DNA of 64,000 nucleotides from Cryobacterium sp. SO2 (GTDB lineage Bacteria > Actinomycetota > Actinomycetes > Actinomycetales > Microbacteriaceae): positions 1,054,001 through 1,118,000 of the forward strand of contig NZ_CP117849.1 of the NCBI RefSeq assembly GCF_026151165.2. The letters are read 5' to 3'. The notes under the pieces were generated by a model. The model was given only the letters and a program-made list of their open reading frames with translations, had not been told where the DNA came from and searched no databases. Every line of letters begins with the position of its first letter. Within the stretch, counting starts at the first letter, position 1. The position numbers were made by a program, and so were the translations under genes. Shown in pieces: positions 50,760 to 58,654 of this stretch.

Positions 50760-51464
50760 TCAGCCCACCGATGGGCCCAGCGGGCCCTGCTCGGCGAGGG
50801 ACTGGGAGTCGTTGTAGCGGTAGAGCCGCGGCGGCCGGTGCGGTACCCCGGCGAGCCGGAGGCCGGTGTCGACGACGGTGCCGGAGGATTCGATGGTGCG
50901 GCGGAAGTTGGCCGGGTCGAGGGCGCGGCGCAGCACGGCCTCGTGCACGTCGCGCAGCTGCGCGAGGGTGAAGGTCTCGCCGAGGAACGCGTGCGCGATG
51001 CGGGAGTACTCCACCTTGGTGCGCAGTCGCCAGAGCGCGTATTCGACGATGTGGTTGTGGTCGAAGGCGAGCTCTGGGAGCCGGTCAGCCGGGAACCACT
51101 GCACGTTCTCGTCGACGGCCGCGAGGTCGGCTTCGCCGGACTGCACGAGCGCCCAGTAGACCACCGAGATGACCCGGTTGCCCGGCGAGCGGCCGAGGTC
51201 GCCGAAGGTGTAGAGCTGTTCGAGGTACCGGGGGGTGAGCCGGGTGGTCTCGCGCAGGGTGCGGGCCGCCGCCGCGGGCATCTCTTCGTCGCTGGGCAGC
51301 CAGCCGCCCGGAAGCGCCCAGAGGCCCAGGTGCGGTTCCCTGGTGCGGCGTACCAGCGGCAACCAGAGCGTCATGAAGCCGGACTCGAGGTCGGGCCTCA
51401 GGGCGAAGATGACCGTCGACACCGCGAGTACTGGCGGGTGTGGCTCGGTCATGGGCGCTTCCAT
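50760..51464 (-). CDS. nrtR: NrtR-type Nudix-related transcriptional regulator of NAD synthesis
   Basis: A 234-residue protein. Residues 10-150 are Nudix-like (VSTVIFALRPD, LGLWALPGGWLP), but the Nudix box reads RTLRETTRL where REXXEE is expected, so hydrolysis is probably lost. Residues 160-220 form the NrtR winged helix (RIAHAFLGETFTLAQLRDVHEAVL, NFRRTIESSGTVVDTG). NrtR proteins bind ADP-ribose and repress NAD genes. It is the first gene of the nad operon with two operator-like sites upstream. The ATG at 51464 lacks a clear ribosome site; a second ATG at 51452 has GGAAG 5 nt upstream. Confidence 0.88.
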   Translation of the reverse strand: MEAPMTEPHPPVLAVSTVIFALRPDLESGFMTLWLPLVRRTREPHLGLWALPGGWLPSDEEMPAAAARTLRETTRLTPRYLEQLYTFGDLGRSPGNRVISVVYWALVQSGEADLAAVDENVQWFPADRLPELAFDHNHIVEYALWRLRTKVEYSRIAHAFLGETFTLAQLRDVHEAVLRRALDPANFRRTIESSGTVVDTGLRLAGVPHRPPRLYRYNDSQSLAEQGPLGPSVG

Positions 51465-51472
51465 CGAGTAAA

Positions 51473-51519
51473 GGTCAGTGTGACTCTAACGTGAGATCCA
51501 TCATATAGTCACTTTGACC
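51473..51519. promoter_or_regulatory. Two NrtR operator candidates in the nad promoter
   Basis: Read on the operon strand, TAGAGTCACACTGACC (51488-51473) matches, at 13 of 16 positions, TATAGTCACTTTGACC read on the plus strand (51504-51519). Each contains GTCA and TGAC half-sites 3 nt apart. A TATGAT -10 candidate of the nad operon (51505-51500) overlaps the second site. This arrangement suits repression by NrtR; the exact NrtR consensus for this group is not known to me. Confidence 0.55.
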
Positions 51520-51579
51520 GGAAGGTGAAATTCGCTCGACCGAACCGCCTGTGAGTCCGGTGTGCGAATGCGGATCCAG

Positions 51580-52335
51580 TCAGGACCTGTCGGGCGTCGC
51601 AGCGGGACTGACCGGGTTGGAATGCCGGGCGCCATGCCCGGTCAGACCCCAGATCGTGACCCGGCCCATGGCCTCGAGCACGATCCCGCCGCTCATCTTG
51701 GAGCTGCCCAGGGTGCGTTCCACGAAGGTGATCGGGATTTCCACCACGCGCAGGCGCGCACGCACGGCGTGCAGCAGCATGTCGATCTGGAAGCAGTAGC
51801 CCAGGCTGTCGACGCTGCCCAGCTGCATCCGCTCGAGTGCGTCGGCGGTGTAGACCCGGTATCCGCCGGTGACGTCGTGCTGCGGAAGCTTGAGCAGCAG
51901 CCGAGAGTAGAGGGAGCCGCCACGGGAGAGCATCCGGCGGTGCCACGGCCAGTTCTCGACTCGGCCGCCCGGAATCCAGCGCGACCCCATCACGACGTCG
52001 GCCGTGTTCGCGGCGGCCAGGAGGGCGGGCAGCTGCTCCGGCAGATGGGAGCCGTCGGCGTCGAGCTGCACCAGGACGTCGAAACCGCGCGCGCGTCCCC
52101 AAGCGAACGCATCGAGGTAGGCGGCGCCCAGGCCGTTCTTCTTGGTGCGGTGCAGAACGTGCACCTTGTCGTCTGCGGCGGCGAGACGGTCGGCCAGTTC
52201 ACCCGTTCCGTCGGGGGAGGCGTCGTCCACGATGAGGACTTCGGCATCGGGCACGCTGGCGCGCACGCGGGCCACGATCGGGCCGACATTCTCGCGTTCG
52301 TTGTACGTGGGGATGATGACCACAGTGGATGGCAT
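51580..52335 (-). CDS. Polyprenol-phosphate mannosyltransferase (Ppm1/DPM-like GT2)
   Basis: A 251-residue GT2 enzyme: VVIIPTYNERENVGPI, LIVDDASPDGTGELAD (DD motif), VLVQLDADGSHLP (DxD), MGSRWIPGGRVENWPWHRRMLSRGGS, and VTGGYRVYTADAL match dolichol-phosphate mannose synthases and mycobacterial Ppm1. It would transfer mannose from GDP-mannose to polyprenol phosphate on the inner membrane face. It has no own transmembrane domain. It starts 4 nt after a GT-C membrane protein gene on the same strand, a plausible user of the lipid-linked sugar. Confidence 0.9.
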   Translation of the reverse strand: MPSTVVIIPTYNERENVGPIVARVRASVPDAEVLIVDDASPDGTGELADRLAAADDKVHVLHRTKKNGLGAAYLDAFAWGRARGFDVLVQLDADGSHLPEQLPALLAAANTADVVMGSRWIPGGRVENWPWHRRMLSRGGSLYSRLLLKLPQHDVTGGYRVYTADALERMQLGSVDSLGYCFQIDMLLHAVRARLRVVEIPITFVERTLGSSKMSGGIVLEAMGRVTIWGLTGHGARHSNPVSPAATPDRS

Positions 52336-52339
52336 GGAT

Positions 52340-53866
52340 CTACCTTGTCAGTTCGATGATGATCGTGCGATTGACGGTGCGGGCGGAAGCGACGGTGAAG
52401 CCCAGTTGTTGCAGTGTGCTCACGTCGGTGCCCGCGACGGTTTCGCGGCTTCCGACATTCTGCAGCACCCAGACCCGGTTCGTGCCGGCCAGCCGGGAGG
52501 TGGCGTCGGCAAGGGGCACTGTCGTGTCCCAAAGCCAGTCGACGTTTTGGTACGGCTGGTCGAGGGCGATGTCGTTGAGTCCGACGAACCCGGCCGGGTA
52601 GAGGTGCATGGCCAGGCGCGGACGCGCGGACGGCTTGGTGCTCCCGTCGAAGACGACGGCATCGCGCGGGCGGGCCTCGGCGTGCAGGATCTCGGACACC
52701 TGCCGCCAGTCGCTGCCGCCGTCCTTGGCGAAGTCGGTGCGTTGGCCGAGGTAGCCCGGCGCGGCGAGGCCCAGCACGAGCAGCAGGGCGACGGCCTGGG
52801 CCCACCGCGGTGCGAGGGCGCCGATGCCCATCGCCACGAGGATGGCTGCCGCCGGGGTGCAGATCGACAGGTAGCGCAGGGAGTACATCGGCGTGATCAG
52901 GTGGCTGCCGATCAGGAGCGCGGCGCTGGGCACGATCGCCCAGGCCAGGAACACCACCAGTGCGGCCCGCGGCGCCGGCCCGGAGGAGCGGAAGCGCGGC
53001 ACGAAGGCAGCCAGGCAGCCGATCCCGATCAGCGCCCACGCCGCCACGGCGAGGGTCGGGGTGCCGAACCACTGCCGCACGGCGGCGTCGAGCACCTCCA
53101 CCTGGGCGCGGCGGGCCAGGAAGGAGATCTGGCCGCGCTCGCGCACGGCCCAGTAGATCACCGGCGCGGCCAGCAGCAGCGCGACCGCCCCCGACCCGGC
53201 CCAGGCCGGCAGGTCGGACCGGCGTCGCCGGGACAGCAAGACCACCACCAGGGCGTGCACGGGCAGGAGCAGAGCTGAGTAGAGGAAGAGGTAGATTCCC
53301 GCGGCGAGCAGGAGGGCGTATGCCGCCCAGAGCGCCAGGCGCCAGGGCGGCGCGACCGTGGGGGAGCGCACGATGTGCACGAGCAGCACCGTCGTCCAGA
53401 CCGCGAGCATGGTCGCCAGTGCCGTCGAGCGGGTCTCGGCGCCCATGTAGGTCACCCGGGGGAGCACCGCGAAGACGAGGGCGGCAATGACGGCGACGCG
53501 GGTGTTTACCAGCATCCGTGCCAGAACGGCGGTGCCGGCCGTCGCGGCGCCGATCGCGAGGGCGCTGGGCAGCCGGGTGGCGAACTCCGACGCTCCGAAG
53601 GTGTCGATCCAGGCGTGCAGGAACAGGTAGTAGGTGCCGTGCACGGCATCGATGTTGCCCAGCAGTCGGAAGAGCGAGGGCAGGGACCGCTCGGCGGAGA
53701 GCACGCTCGCCGCCTCGTCACCCCAGTAGGACGGCCGCCAGGATCCGGCGACGGACACCGCGAAACCGGCCAGGCCGAGGAGCGCGGCAGTGCCGGTGAA
53801 CCCGCGTGCCCGCCAGGTCGCCGGCCGGGCGGCCTCGACGAGCGGGGAAGCGAGAAGTGTCGTCAC
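52340..53866 (-). CDS. GT-C type membrane glycosyltransferase (GT39/PMT-like)
   Basis: A 508-residue protein with about 11 transmembrane helices and the GT-C acidic motif in the first outer loop (RPSYWGDEAASVLSAERS). VHGTYYLFLHAWIDTFGASEFATRLPSAL is the second conserved block. The C-terminal 130 residues form an outer domain. It probably uses polyprenyl-phosphate mannose to glycosylate a protein or wall polymer. The GTG start has TACGGT exactly 6 nt upstream (leaderless). The polyprenol-phosphate mannose synthase gene follows after 4 nt, supporting a donor-acceptor pair. Confidence 0.85.
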   Translation of the reverse strand: MTTLLASPLVEAARPATWRARGFTGTAALLGLAGFAVSVAGSWRPSYWGDEAASVLSAERSLPSLFRLLGNIDAVHGTYYLFLHAWIDTFGASEFATRLPSALAIGAATAGTAVLARMLVNTRVAVIAALVFAVLPRVTYMGAETRSTALATMLAVWTTVLLVHIVRSPTVAPPWRLALWAAYALLLAAGIYLFLYSALLLPVHALVVVLLSRRRRSDLPAWAGSGAVALLLAAPVIYWAVRERGQISFLARRAQVEVLDAAVRQWFGTPTLAVAAWALIGIGCLAAFVPRFRSSGPAPRAALVVFLAWAIVPSAALLIGSHLITPMYSLRYLSICTPAAAILVAMGIGALAPRWAQAVALLLVLGLAAPGYLGQRTDFAKDGGSDWRQVSEILHAEARPRDAVVFDGSTKPSARPRLAMHLYPAGFVGLNDIALDQPYQNVDWLWDTTVPLADATSRLAGTNRVWVLQNVGSRETVAGTDVSTLQQLGFTVASARTVNRTIIIELTR

Positions 53867-53974
53867 ATCCAGACCGTAGAACCCTGGGGTTAACGTTGTC
53901 CGTCCAGGGCACGTCGCTGCGCTGCGAAGGTTCTCAGACTTGGTCGCGGGTGAGCCAGGTGACGGGTGTCGCGG

Positions 53975-55354
53975 TCAGCGGACGTGCCGCGGCAGTTGGA
54001 TGTCGACGGCCAGGCCGTCGCCGGTATTGCGCAGCACGATCGTGCCGTTGGCGCGCTCGATGATGGCGTGCACGATCGCGAGGCCGAGCCCCGACCCGCC
54101 CGAACTGCTCGACCTGGAGTGGTCGGGCCGCGAGAACCTGTCGAAGGCGAGCGGGATGAAATCCTCGGGCAGCCCAGGTCCGGTGTCCACGACGGTGAGC
54201 AGAGCGCCGCCGTCGGAGAGGCCGAGCGTGACGGTGACACTGCCGTGACCGGCCATGGCGTGCACGGCGTTGGAGATGAGGTTGTCGAGGAGCTGGCCCA
54301 TGTTGGTGGTCGAGATGCCGTAGAGGCCGGTGGGGTCGTCGTCGTCGATGCGATAGATGACCTCGAGCTCATGCCCGCCCCGCATGACCCTGGCCCGGTC
54401 GACCGAGGAGGTGATCTCCCCGACGAGGCCGGCCCAGTCGGTCTCCGGCGGTACCTGCTCGCTCTCCAGCTTGCTCAGCTCGAGCAGGTTGGTGGCCAGC
54501 CGGCTGAGCCGCTCGGCGGTGGCGGCGGCGTCGAGGATGTCACGCTCGAGGGCCGGGGCGTCGCCGGAATTGAGGTGGGCCAGTTCGAGTTGCGCGCGCA
54601 GCACCGCGAGCGGGGTGCGCAACTCGTGGCTGGCATCGGACACGATCTGCTTCTCGCGGTCGACACCGCGCCGCAGCCGCTCGATGAAGTCGTTGAGCGT
54701 GCGGGCGAGGCGGCTCACCTCGTCTTGACCGGCGGGCACGCGCAGCTGGGCCGAGGACCCGGTGGCGCTCAGGCTCTCGGCCTCTTCCCGCAGCCGGGTG
54801 ACCGGGCGCAGGGCGGCTCCTGTGAGCAGCCACGAGGCCAGTCCGAACCCGGCGGTGAGGATGAGTGTGCCCAGCGTCAGTACGCCGGTGAGTTCGTCGA
54901 GGAGCAGCCCGGGGGCCTGCTGGCTGCGGGCGGCGATGACGATCCAGTCGCCGGAGTCGGTGCCGACGGGGGTGGCGGAGACCAGGTAGGTGGCGGCCGG
55001 GGTGTTCACGGTCTGCGGGTCGGCGCCCAGCTTGGTGAGGCCGCTGATCTGGCGGTCCAGGCTCTTCGGCAGCGACGACTTGCGCACGGTGCCGGTCGGG
55101 TCGACGATCGCGAGCAGCTGACCCTCCGAGGCGGCCTCGATGGCGTCCGCCGGGGTGGTGGCGAGCTGGCTGATCAGGGGTTCGGCGTCATTGCGCAGCA
55201 TCGTCTCGTTCGTCTCGGTGAGGATCGACTGCACCTCAAGGCGGAAGAAGAACGCGGCGGTGCTGAACAGCAGCGTGGCGACGAGGAGGCTGCCGACCGT
55301 GATCCGGGCGCGGATCGACAGCGGAGGCAGCCACACGCGGCGGAGGCGGTTCAC
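53975..55354 (-). CDS. Sensor histidine kinase
   Basis: A 459-residue kinase. The first transmembrane helix (ITVGSLLVATLLFSTAAFFF), an outer sensor region of about 125 residues and the second helix are followed by a HAMP domain, the H-box DASHELRTPLAVLRAQLE, the N-box DNLISNAVHAM, G1 DTGPGLPEDF and G2 GGSGLGLAIVHAI. The start at GTG 55354 is chosen because it follows the response regulator stop by 13 nt with a purine-rich site. An earlier GTG at 55399 would overlap that gene by 32 nt and add 15 residues. Signal and regulon are unknown. Confidence 0.92.
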   Translation of the reverse strand: MNRLRRVWLPPLSIRARITVGSLLVATLLFSTAAFFFRLEVQSILTETNETMLRNDAEPLISQLATTPADAIEAASEGQLLAIVDPTGTVRKSSLPKSLDRQISGLTKLGADPQTVNTPAATYLVSATPVGTDSGDWIVIAARSQQAPGLLLDELTGVLTLGTLILTAGFGLASWLLTGAALRPVTRLREEAESLSATGSSAQLRVPAGQDEVSRLARTLNDFIERLRRGVDREKQIVSDASHELRTPLAVLRAQLELAHLNSGDAPALERDILDAAATAERLSRLATNLLELSKLESEQVPPETDWAGLVGEITSSVDRARVMRGGHELEVIYRIDDDDPTGLYGISTTNMGQLLDNLISNAVHAMAGHGSVTVTLGLSDGGALLTVVDTGPGLPEDFIPLAFDRFSRPDHSRSSSSGGSGLGLAIVHAIIERANGTIVLRNTGDGLAVDIQLPRHVR

Positions 55355-55367
55355 CGGGCCGGCCGCC

Positions 55368-56042
55368 TCATTCGACGAGCTCGACGGCGTACCCGGCACC
55401 GCGCACGGTCACGATGCGCACGCCGGCGGCATCCGTGTCGATCTTGCGGCGCAGGTAGCTGATGTACTGGTCGACGATGTTGGGATCGATGTGATTCGTG
55501 CCGTTCCAGATCTCTTCGAGGATGGTGGTGCGGTCAACGGTGGTGCCGGCCCGGCTGCACAACAGGCGCAACAGGGCGACCTCCTTGGGGCTCATCGACA
55601 CGGCGCGTCCGGCGACGGTGACCCGCAGGTCGCGGGAGTCCAGCATGAGGTTGCCGATCTCCAGAGTGAGCGGGGCGCCCATGGAATGCCGGCGCAGCAG
55701 GGCGCGCACCCGGGCGGAGAGTTCCGCGAACGCGAACGGCTTGGTGAGGTAGTCGTCGGCGCCGCTGTCGAGCCCGTAGACCCTGTCGTCGACGGTGTCG
55801 CGGGCGGTGAGCAGCAGCACGGGCATGGTGCTGCCCGAGTCGCGGATGCGGCGGCAGATCTCGAAGCCCGACATCTGCGGCAACATCACGTCGATGGCGG
55901 CGAGGCCGAAGCCGTCTCCGGTGAGGGCGATCAGCGCATCCACGCCGTTGGCCACCCTGGCGGTCTCGTAGCCCTCGGCCTGCAGCCCGCGTTCGATGAG
56001 TGCGCCCATCTGGTCATCGTCTTCCACGACCAAGATTTTCAT
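55368..56042 (-). CDS. OmpR-type response regulator
   Basis: A 224-residue regulator. The receiver domain begins MKILVVEDDDQMGALIE, with phospho-acceptor Asp in AAIDVMLPQMSGFEI and Lys in LTKPFAFAELSARV. The C-terminal winged helix has MSPKEVALLRLLCSRAGTTVDRTTILEEIW and VDQYISYLRRKID. The ATG at 56042 follows GGGTGG and gives the canonical MKILVVEDD start; a longer frame would add 7 residues. It is co-transcribed with the histidine kinase gene 13 nt downstream. Confidence 0.93.
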   Translation of the reverse strand: MKILVVEDDDQMGALIERGLQAEGYETARVANGVDALIALTGDGFGLAAIDVMLPQMSGFEICRRIRDSGSTMPVLLLTARDTVDDRVYGLDSGADDYLTKPFAFAELSARVRALLRRHSMGAPLTLEIGNLMLDSRDLRVTVAGRAVSMSPKEVALLRLLCSRAGTTVDRTTILEEIWNGTNHIDPNIVDQYISYLRRKIDTDAAGVRIVTVRGAGYAVELVE

Positions 56043-56148
56043 CCGGCCACCCTTCGCTCGCATCAGGATCTCATGCTGGCACGTTGGCGGCCGCTCCGCG
56101 CGCGACCTGCCGATGCCGTAGCTGGGAAGCCGCCGCTAGGCTGACGGC

Positions 56149-56973
56149 ATGGTGGATTCGAGCGCGCGGGTCGAACTCGGCGTGGCCGTGGCGCAATTCG
56201 CGCCGGGCACGGACCGGGCGGCGAACCTGGCCGGGATGCGGCTGCTGGCTCAGACCGCCGTCGGGCGTGGGGCCGGCATCGTGGTTTTCCCGGAGTATTC
56301 GGCGTTCTTCGAGCGCCGGCTGGGGGAGGCATCCGTCGCTGCCGCCGAGGCGTTGGACGGCCCGTTCGTGACCGCGTTGGGCCGGCTGGCCGTCGACCTC
56401 GGAGTGCACATCGTGGCGGGGCTGCTGGAGAGCACCCCGGATCCGGAGCGGGTGCAGAACACCATTGTGGCCGTGGCCCCGACCGGGCAGGTCGTGGCGC
56501 GCTATCGCAAGTTGCATCTTTACGACGCATTCGGCTCACGGGAATCCGACCGGGTGCGCGCCGGGGTGATCGAGGAACCGGAGACATTCGAGGTGGCCGG
56601 CATCACCGTGGGACTGCAGACCTGTTACGACATCCGTTTCCCTGAGGTGACCCGGCGTCTCGTCGACGCCGGCGCCGATCTGGTTCTCGTACCGGCGGAG
56701 TGGGTGCCGGGGCCGCTCAAGGAACAGCACTGGCGCACACTGGTGACGGCGCGCGCGCTCGAGAACACGATCTATGTCGCCGCCGCCGATCACGCACCGC
56801 CGGGGGGAGTGGGGGCGAGCATGGTGGTCGACCCGATGGGCGTCGAACTCGCCACGCTGGGGGAGACCACGGATGTCGCCATCGCGTGGATCTCGAGCAG
56901 CCGGCTGGCCGAGGTGCGCAGGGTCAACCCCGCGCTGGCGCTCCGCCGCTTCGGCGTGATCCCCCTCCCGTAA
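56149..56973 (+). CDS. Carbon-nitrogen hydrolase (nitrilase family, Nit2/omega-amidase-like)
   Basis: A 274-residue amidase with the Glu-Lys-Cys triad: Glu in VVFPEYSAFF, Lys in ARYRKLHLYDAFG and Cys in LQTCYDIRFPEVTR. AEWVPGPLKEQHWRTLVTARALENTIY completes the family pattern. Closest groups are Nit2/omega-amidases and predicted deaminated-glutathione amidases; the exact amide is not known. It is probably leaderless (TAGGCT 6 nt before ATG). It stands alone, followed by a 53-bp repeat array. Confidence 0.9.
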   Translation: MVDSSARVELGVAVAQFAPGTDRAANLAGMRLLAQTAVGRGAGIVVFPEYSAFFERRLGEASVAAAEALDGPFVTALGRLAVDLGVHIVAGLLESTPDPERVQNTIVAVAPTGQVVARYRKLHLYDAFGSRESDRVRAGVIEEPETFEVAGITVGLQTCYDIRFPEVTRRLVDAGADLVLVPAEWVPGPLKEQHWRTLVTARALENTIYVAAADHAPPGGVGASMVVDPMGVELATLGETTDVAIAWISSSRLAEVRRVNPALALRRFGVIPLP

Positions 56974-57000
56974 CCCGCGGTGGGGCGCCCGCGCCCTGAT

Positions 57001-57255
57001 GTCGTCTCACGAGGTGTCGGTAGGCTCAACCAGCGTGTGGGGCCCGCTGGTCCCGTTGGTCGAGCTTGTCGAGACCTCGTGACGTGTTTGTGGGTCATGT
57101 CCCCGTCGTCGTCTCGCCTGGTTTCGACAAGCTCAACCAGCGGCTGGGGTGTGCTCATTCGTCGTCTCGCCTGGTTTCGACAAGCTCAACCAGCGGCTGG
57201 GGTGTGCCCATCCGTCGTCTCACGAGGTGTCGGCAGGCTCAACCAGCGTGCGGGG
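57001..57255. repeat. Array of five 53-bp repeat units, one inverted
   Basis: Units begin at about 57001, 57054, 57108, 57161 and 57214, a 53-54 nt period. Units 3 and 4 are nearly identical (GTCGTCTCGCCTGGTTTCGA, then CAAGCTCAACCAGCGGCTGG). Units 1 and 5 are a variant pair with CACGAGGTGTCGG and AGGCTCAACCAGCG. Unit 2 is the reverse complement form (TTGGTCGAGCTTGTCGAGAC). The core TCGACAAGCTCAACCA resembles a dispersed actinobacterial repeat. The array fills the 305 nt between convergent genes and contains no gene I can support. Confidence 0.85.
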
Positions 57256-57278
57256 CGATCAGCGATCGGCGCGGGACG

Positions 57279-57665
57279 TCACTCGGGGGCGGCCACGGAG
57301 GACTTGGGCAGAGCCGACGCCGACTTGACCGCGAAGGCCACCTCGGTTCCGCCGGAGTGGCCCGAGTCCACGCAGCGTTCCTCGCTGGTGGCGATGAGTC
57401 CCTGAGAGCTGTTCGCCGACCTCGTCAATTGCGCGATCCAGTCCGGGTTGAGGCTGGGCGTGTGACCGCCGGTGAATTTGAAGTACAGCGGGATCGCCGG
57501 GTTCATCCAGGCCGAACTGCGGCCGCTGCCCACTTCCATGGCATTGCGCCACGAGAACAGGAAGCTCTCGCCGCGGCGCAGCTTTTGCACGATCACGACC
57601 TGCAAATGCGTCAGTATTCTGTCGTCAAATTCCACAACGACCCGGTCGTACGACAGGGTGCCCAT
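57279..57665 (-). CDS. DUF7882-type small protein
   Basis: A 128-residue protein with the actinobacterial motif series MGTLSYDRVVVEFDDRIL, LQVVIVQKLRRGESFLFSW, WMNPAIPLYFKFTGG and NPDWIAQLTRSANSSQGL. Such proteins are common in Microbacteriaceae, often misnamed as DNA-ligase-like; no function is known. There is no signal peptide, so it is probably cytoplasmic. The last 30 residues are unlike the family core. No clear ribosome site is seen. The 53-bp repeat array lies just beyond its stop. Confidence 0.75.
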   Translation of the reverse strand: MGTLSYDRVVVEFDDRILTHLQVVIVQKLRRGESFLFSWRNAMEVGSGRSSAWMNPAIPLYFKFTGGHTPSLNPDWIAQLTRSANSSQGLIATSEERCVDSGHSGGTEVAFAVKSASALPKSSVAAPE

Positions 57666-57816
57666 GAGTTTTCGCTTTCACTTCCAATTGTTCACGCGTG
57701 GTACCGGGAACGGATGAAAGGGGTGATTGGTCACTCGCACAAGAACCGGAGTATTTCTCAACTCTCCTCTGTTGAAACGCAAAGGGCAAGGCCTTTCGGA
57801 AATGCCCTGCCGGGGA

Positions 57817-58512
57817 TCACAAGCCGGGAGGAGAGAGGGTGATCCCGCGCATGAGCAGTTCGATCTGTGCCCGCAGCGTGCCGGGCAGGCTGGCCGCCGC
57901 TTCGCGACCGAGGCCGGTGCGGATGATCTCCATGTGCAACGCGGAGAAGATGCTCCGCGCAGCGAGGGACACGTCCACGTCAACCCGCAACCGCGCGCCG
58001 GGACCGGGGCCGGCGAGTTGACCGAGCACGTCGGCAATCGCCGATTCCAGGCGGACGATGAGGCTGACGGCCTGGGCGCGGAAGGCGCCATCCGGATCGC
58101 CGAACAGGATCTCGCGCTGATACACGGCCAGGTTCTCGCGCTGGCGGAGGGAAGAGTCGACCAGTGGGCTAAGCAGGCGCATGATCTGGTCGGTGGGATC
58201 GGTGCCCGCGGTGACCGTTGTGATGCCCGCGTCGATGCCGGCGCTGAGTTCCGTGTTGTAGACCATGGTGAGCAGCTCGGGCTTTGACGTGGCGTATCTG
58301 AAGAGAGTGCCGATGGCGACGTCGGCCCTGTCGGCGATGTCCTGGGTGGTCACCGCCGAATATCCGTATTCGGCGAACAGATCCGCGGCGGCAGCCAGGA
58401 TGCGGCCGCGCTTGTCTTGTTTGCCGCGCTCGCGTCGGCCGACCGGCAGGGGGCTGGGCGGCTGCGAGTTGGGGCTGGAGCTGGCCTTCGGTGCGGATGT
58501 CATCCGCATCAT
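57817..58512 (-). CDS. TetR family regulator
   Basis: A 231-residue TetR protein. About 30 Pro/Ser-rich residues precede the helix-turn-helix (RGRILAAAADLFAEYGYSAVTTQDIADRADVAIGTLFRYATSKPELL), followed by a ligand domain of usual length. Three ATGs at 58512, 58509 and 58503 compete, none with a good ribosome site. It is divergent from an SDR dehydrogenase gene, and a 21-bp perfect palindrome lies before the latter, so it probably represses that gene. Confidence 0.87.
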   Translation of the reverse strand: MMRMTSAPKASSSPNSQPPSPLPVGRRERGKQDKRGRILAAAADLFAEYGYSAVTTQDIADRADVAIGTLFRYATSKPELLTMVYNTELSAGIDAGITTVTAGTDPTDQIMRLLSPLVDSSLRQRENLAVYQREILFGDPDGAFRAQAVSLIVRLESAIADVLGQLAGPGPGARLRVDVDVSLAARSIFSALHMEIIRTGLGREAAASLPGTLRAQIELLMRGITLSPPGL

Positions 58513-58608
58513 TATCCCGCGTGATCGGCCATGACCGCGGATTTCGACAAGCCCGTGCCTGCTGAGAAGCCGCCCGGGTTTCCGAAATAACGGAGTACGC
58601 TCAAACTT

Positions 58609-58629
58609 GAGTGAACTACTAGTTCACTC
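58609..58629. promoter_or_regulatory. 21-bp perfect palindrome, TetR operator candidate
   Basis: Arms GAGTGAACTA and TAGTTCACTC around a central C, 26 nt before the SDR gene. The size and symmetry suit a TetR dimer. A TTGAGT hexamer overlaps its left edge and could be a -35. Confidence 0.72.
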
Positions 58630-58654
58630 TGGATTCGTTCTAAGGACGGGAATC

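Noticed and set aside
55355..55399. Upstream GTG start (55399) of the histidine kinase
   Set aside because: It would overlap the response regulator gene by 32 nt; the GTG at 55354 lies after the stop with a purine-rich site and gives a normal N terminus.
57001..57255. CRISPR array
   Set aside because: Repeat units are about 46 nt with only 7-nt gaps, one unit is inverted, there are no unique spacers, and no cas genes are nearby.
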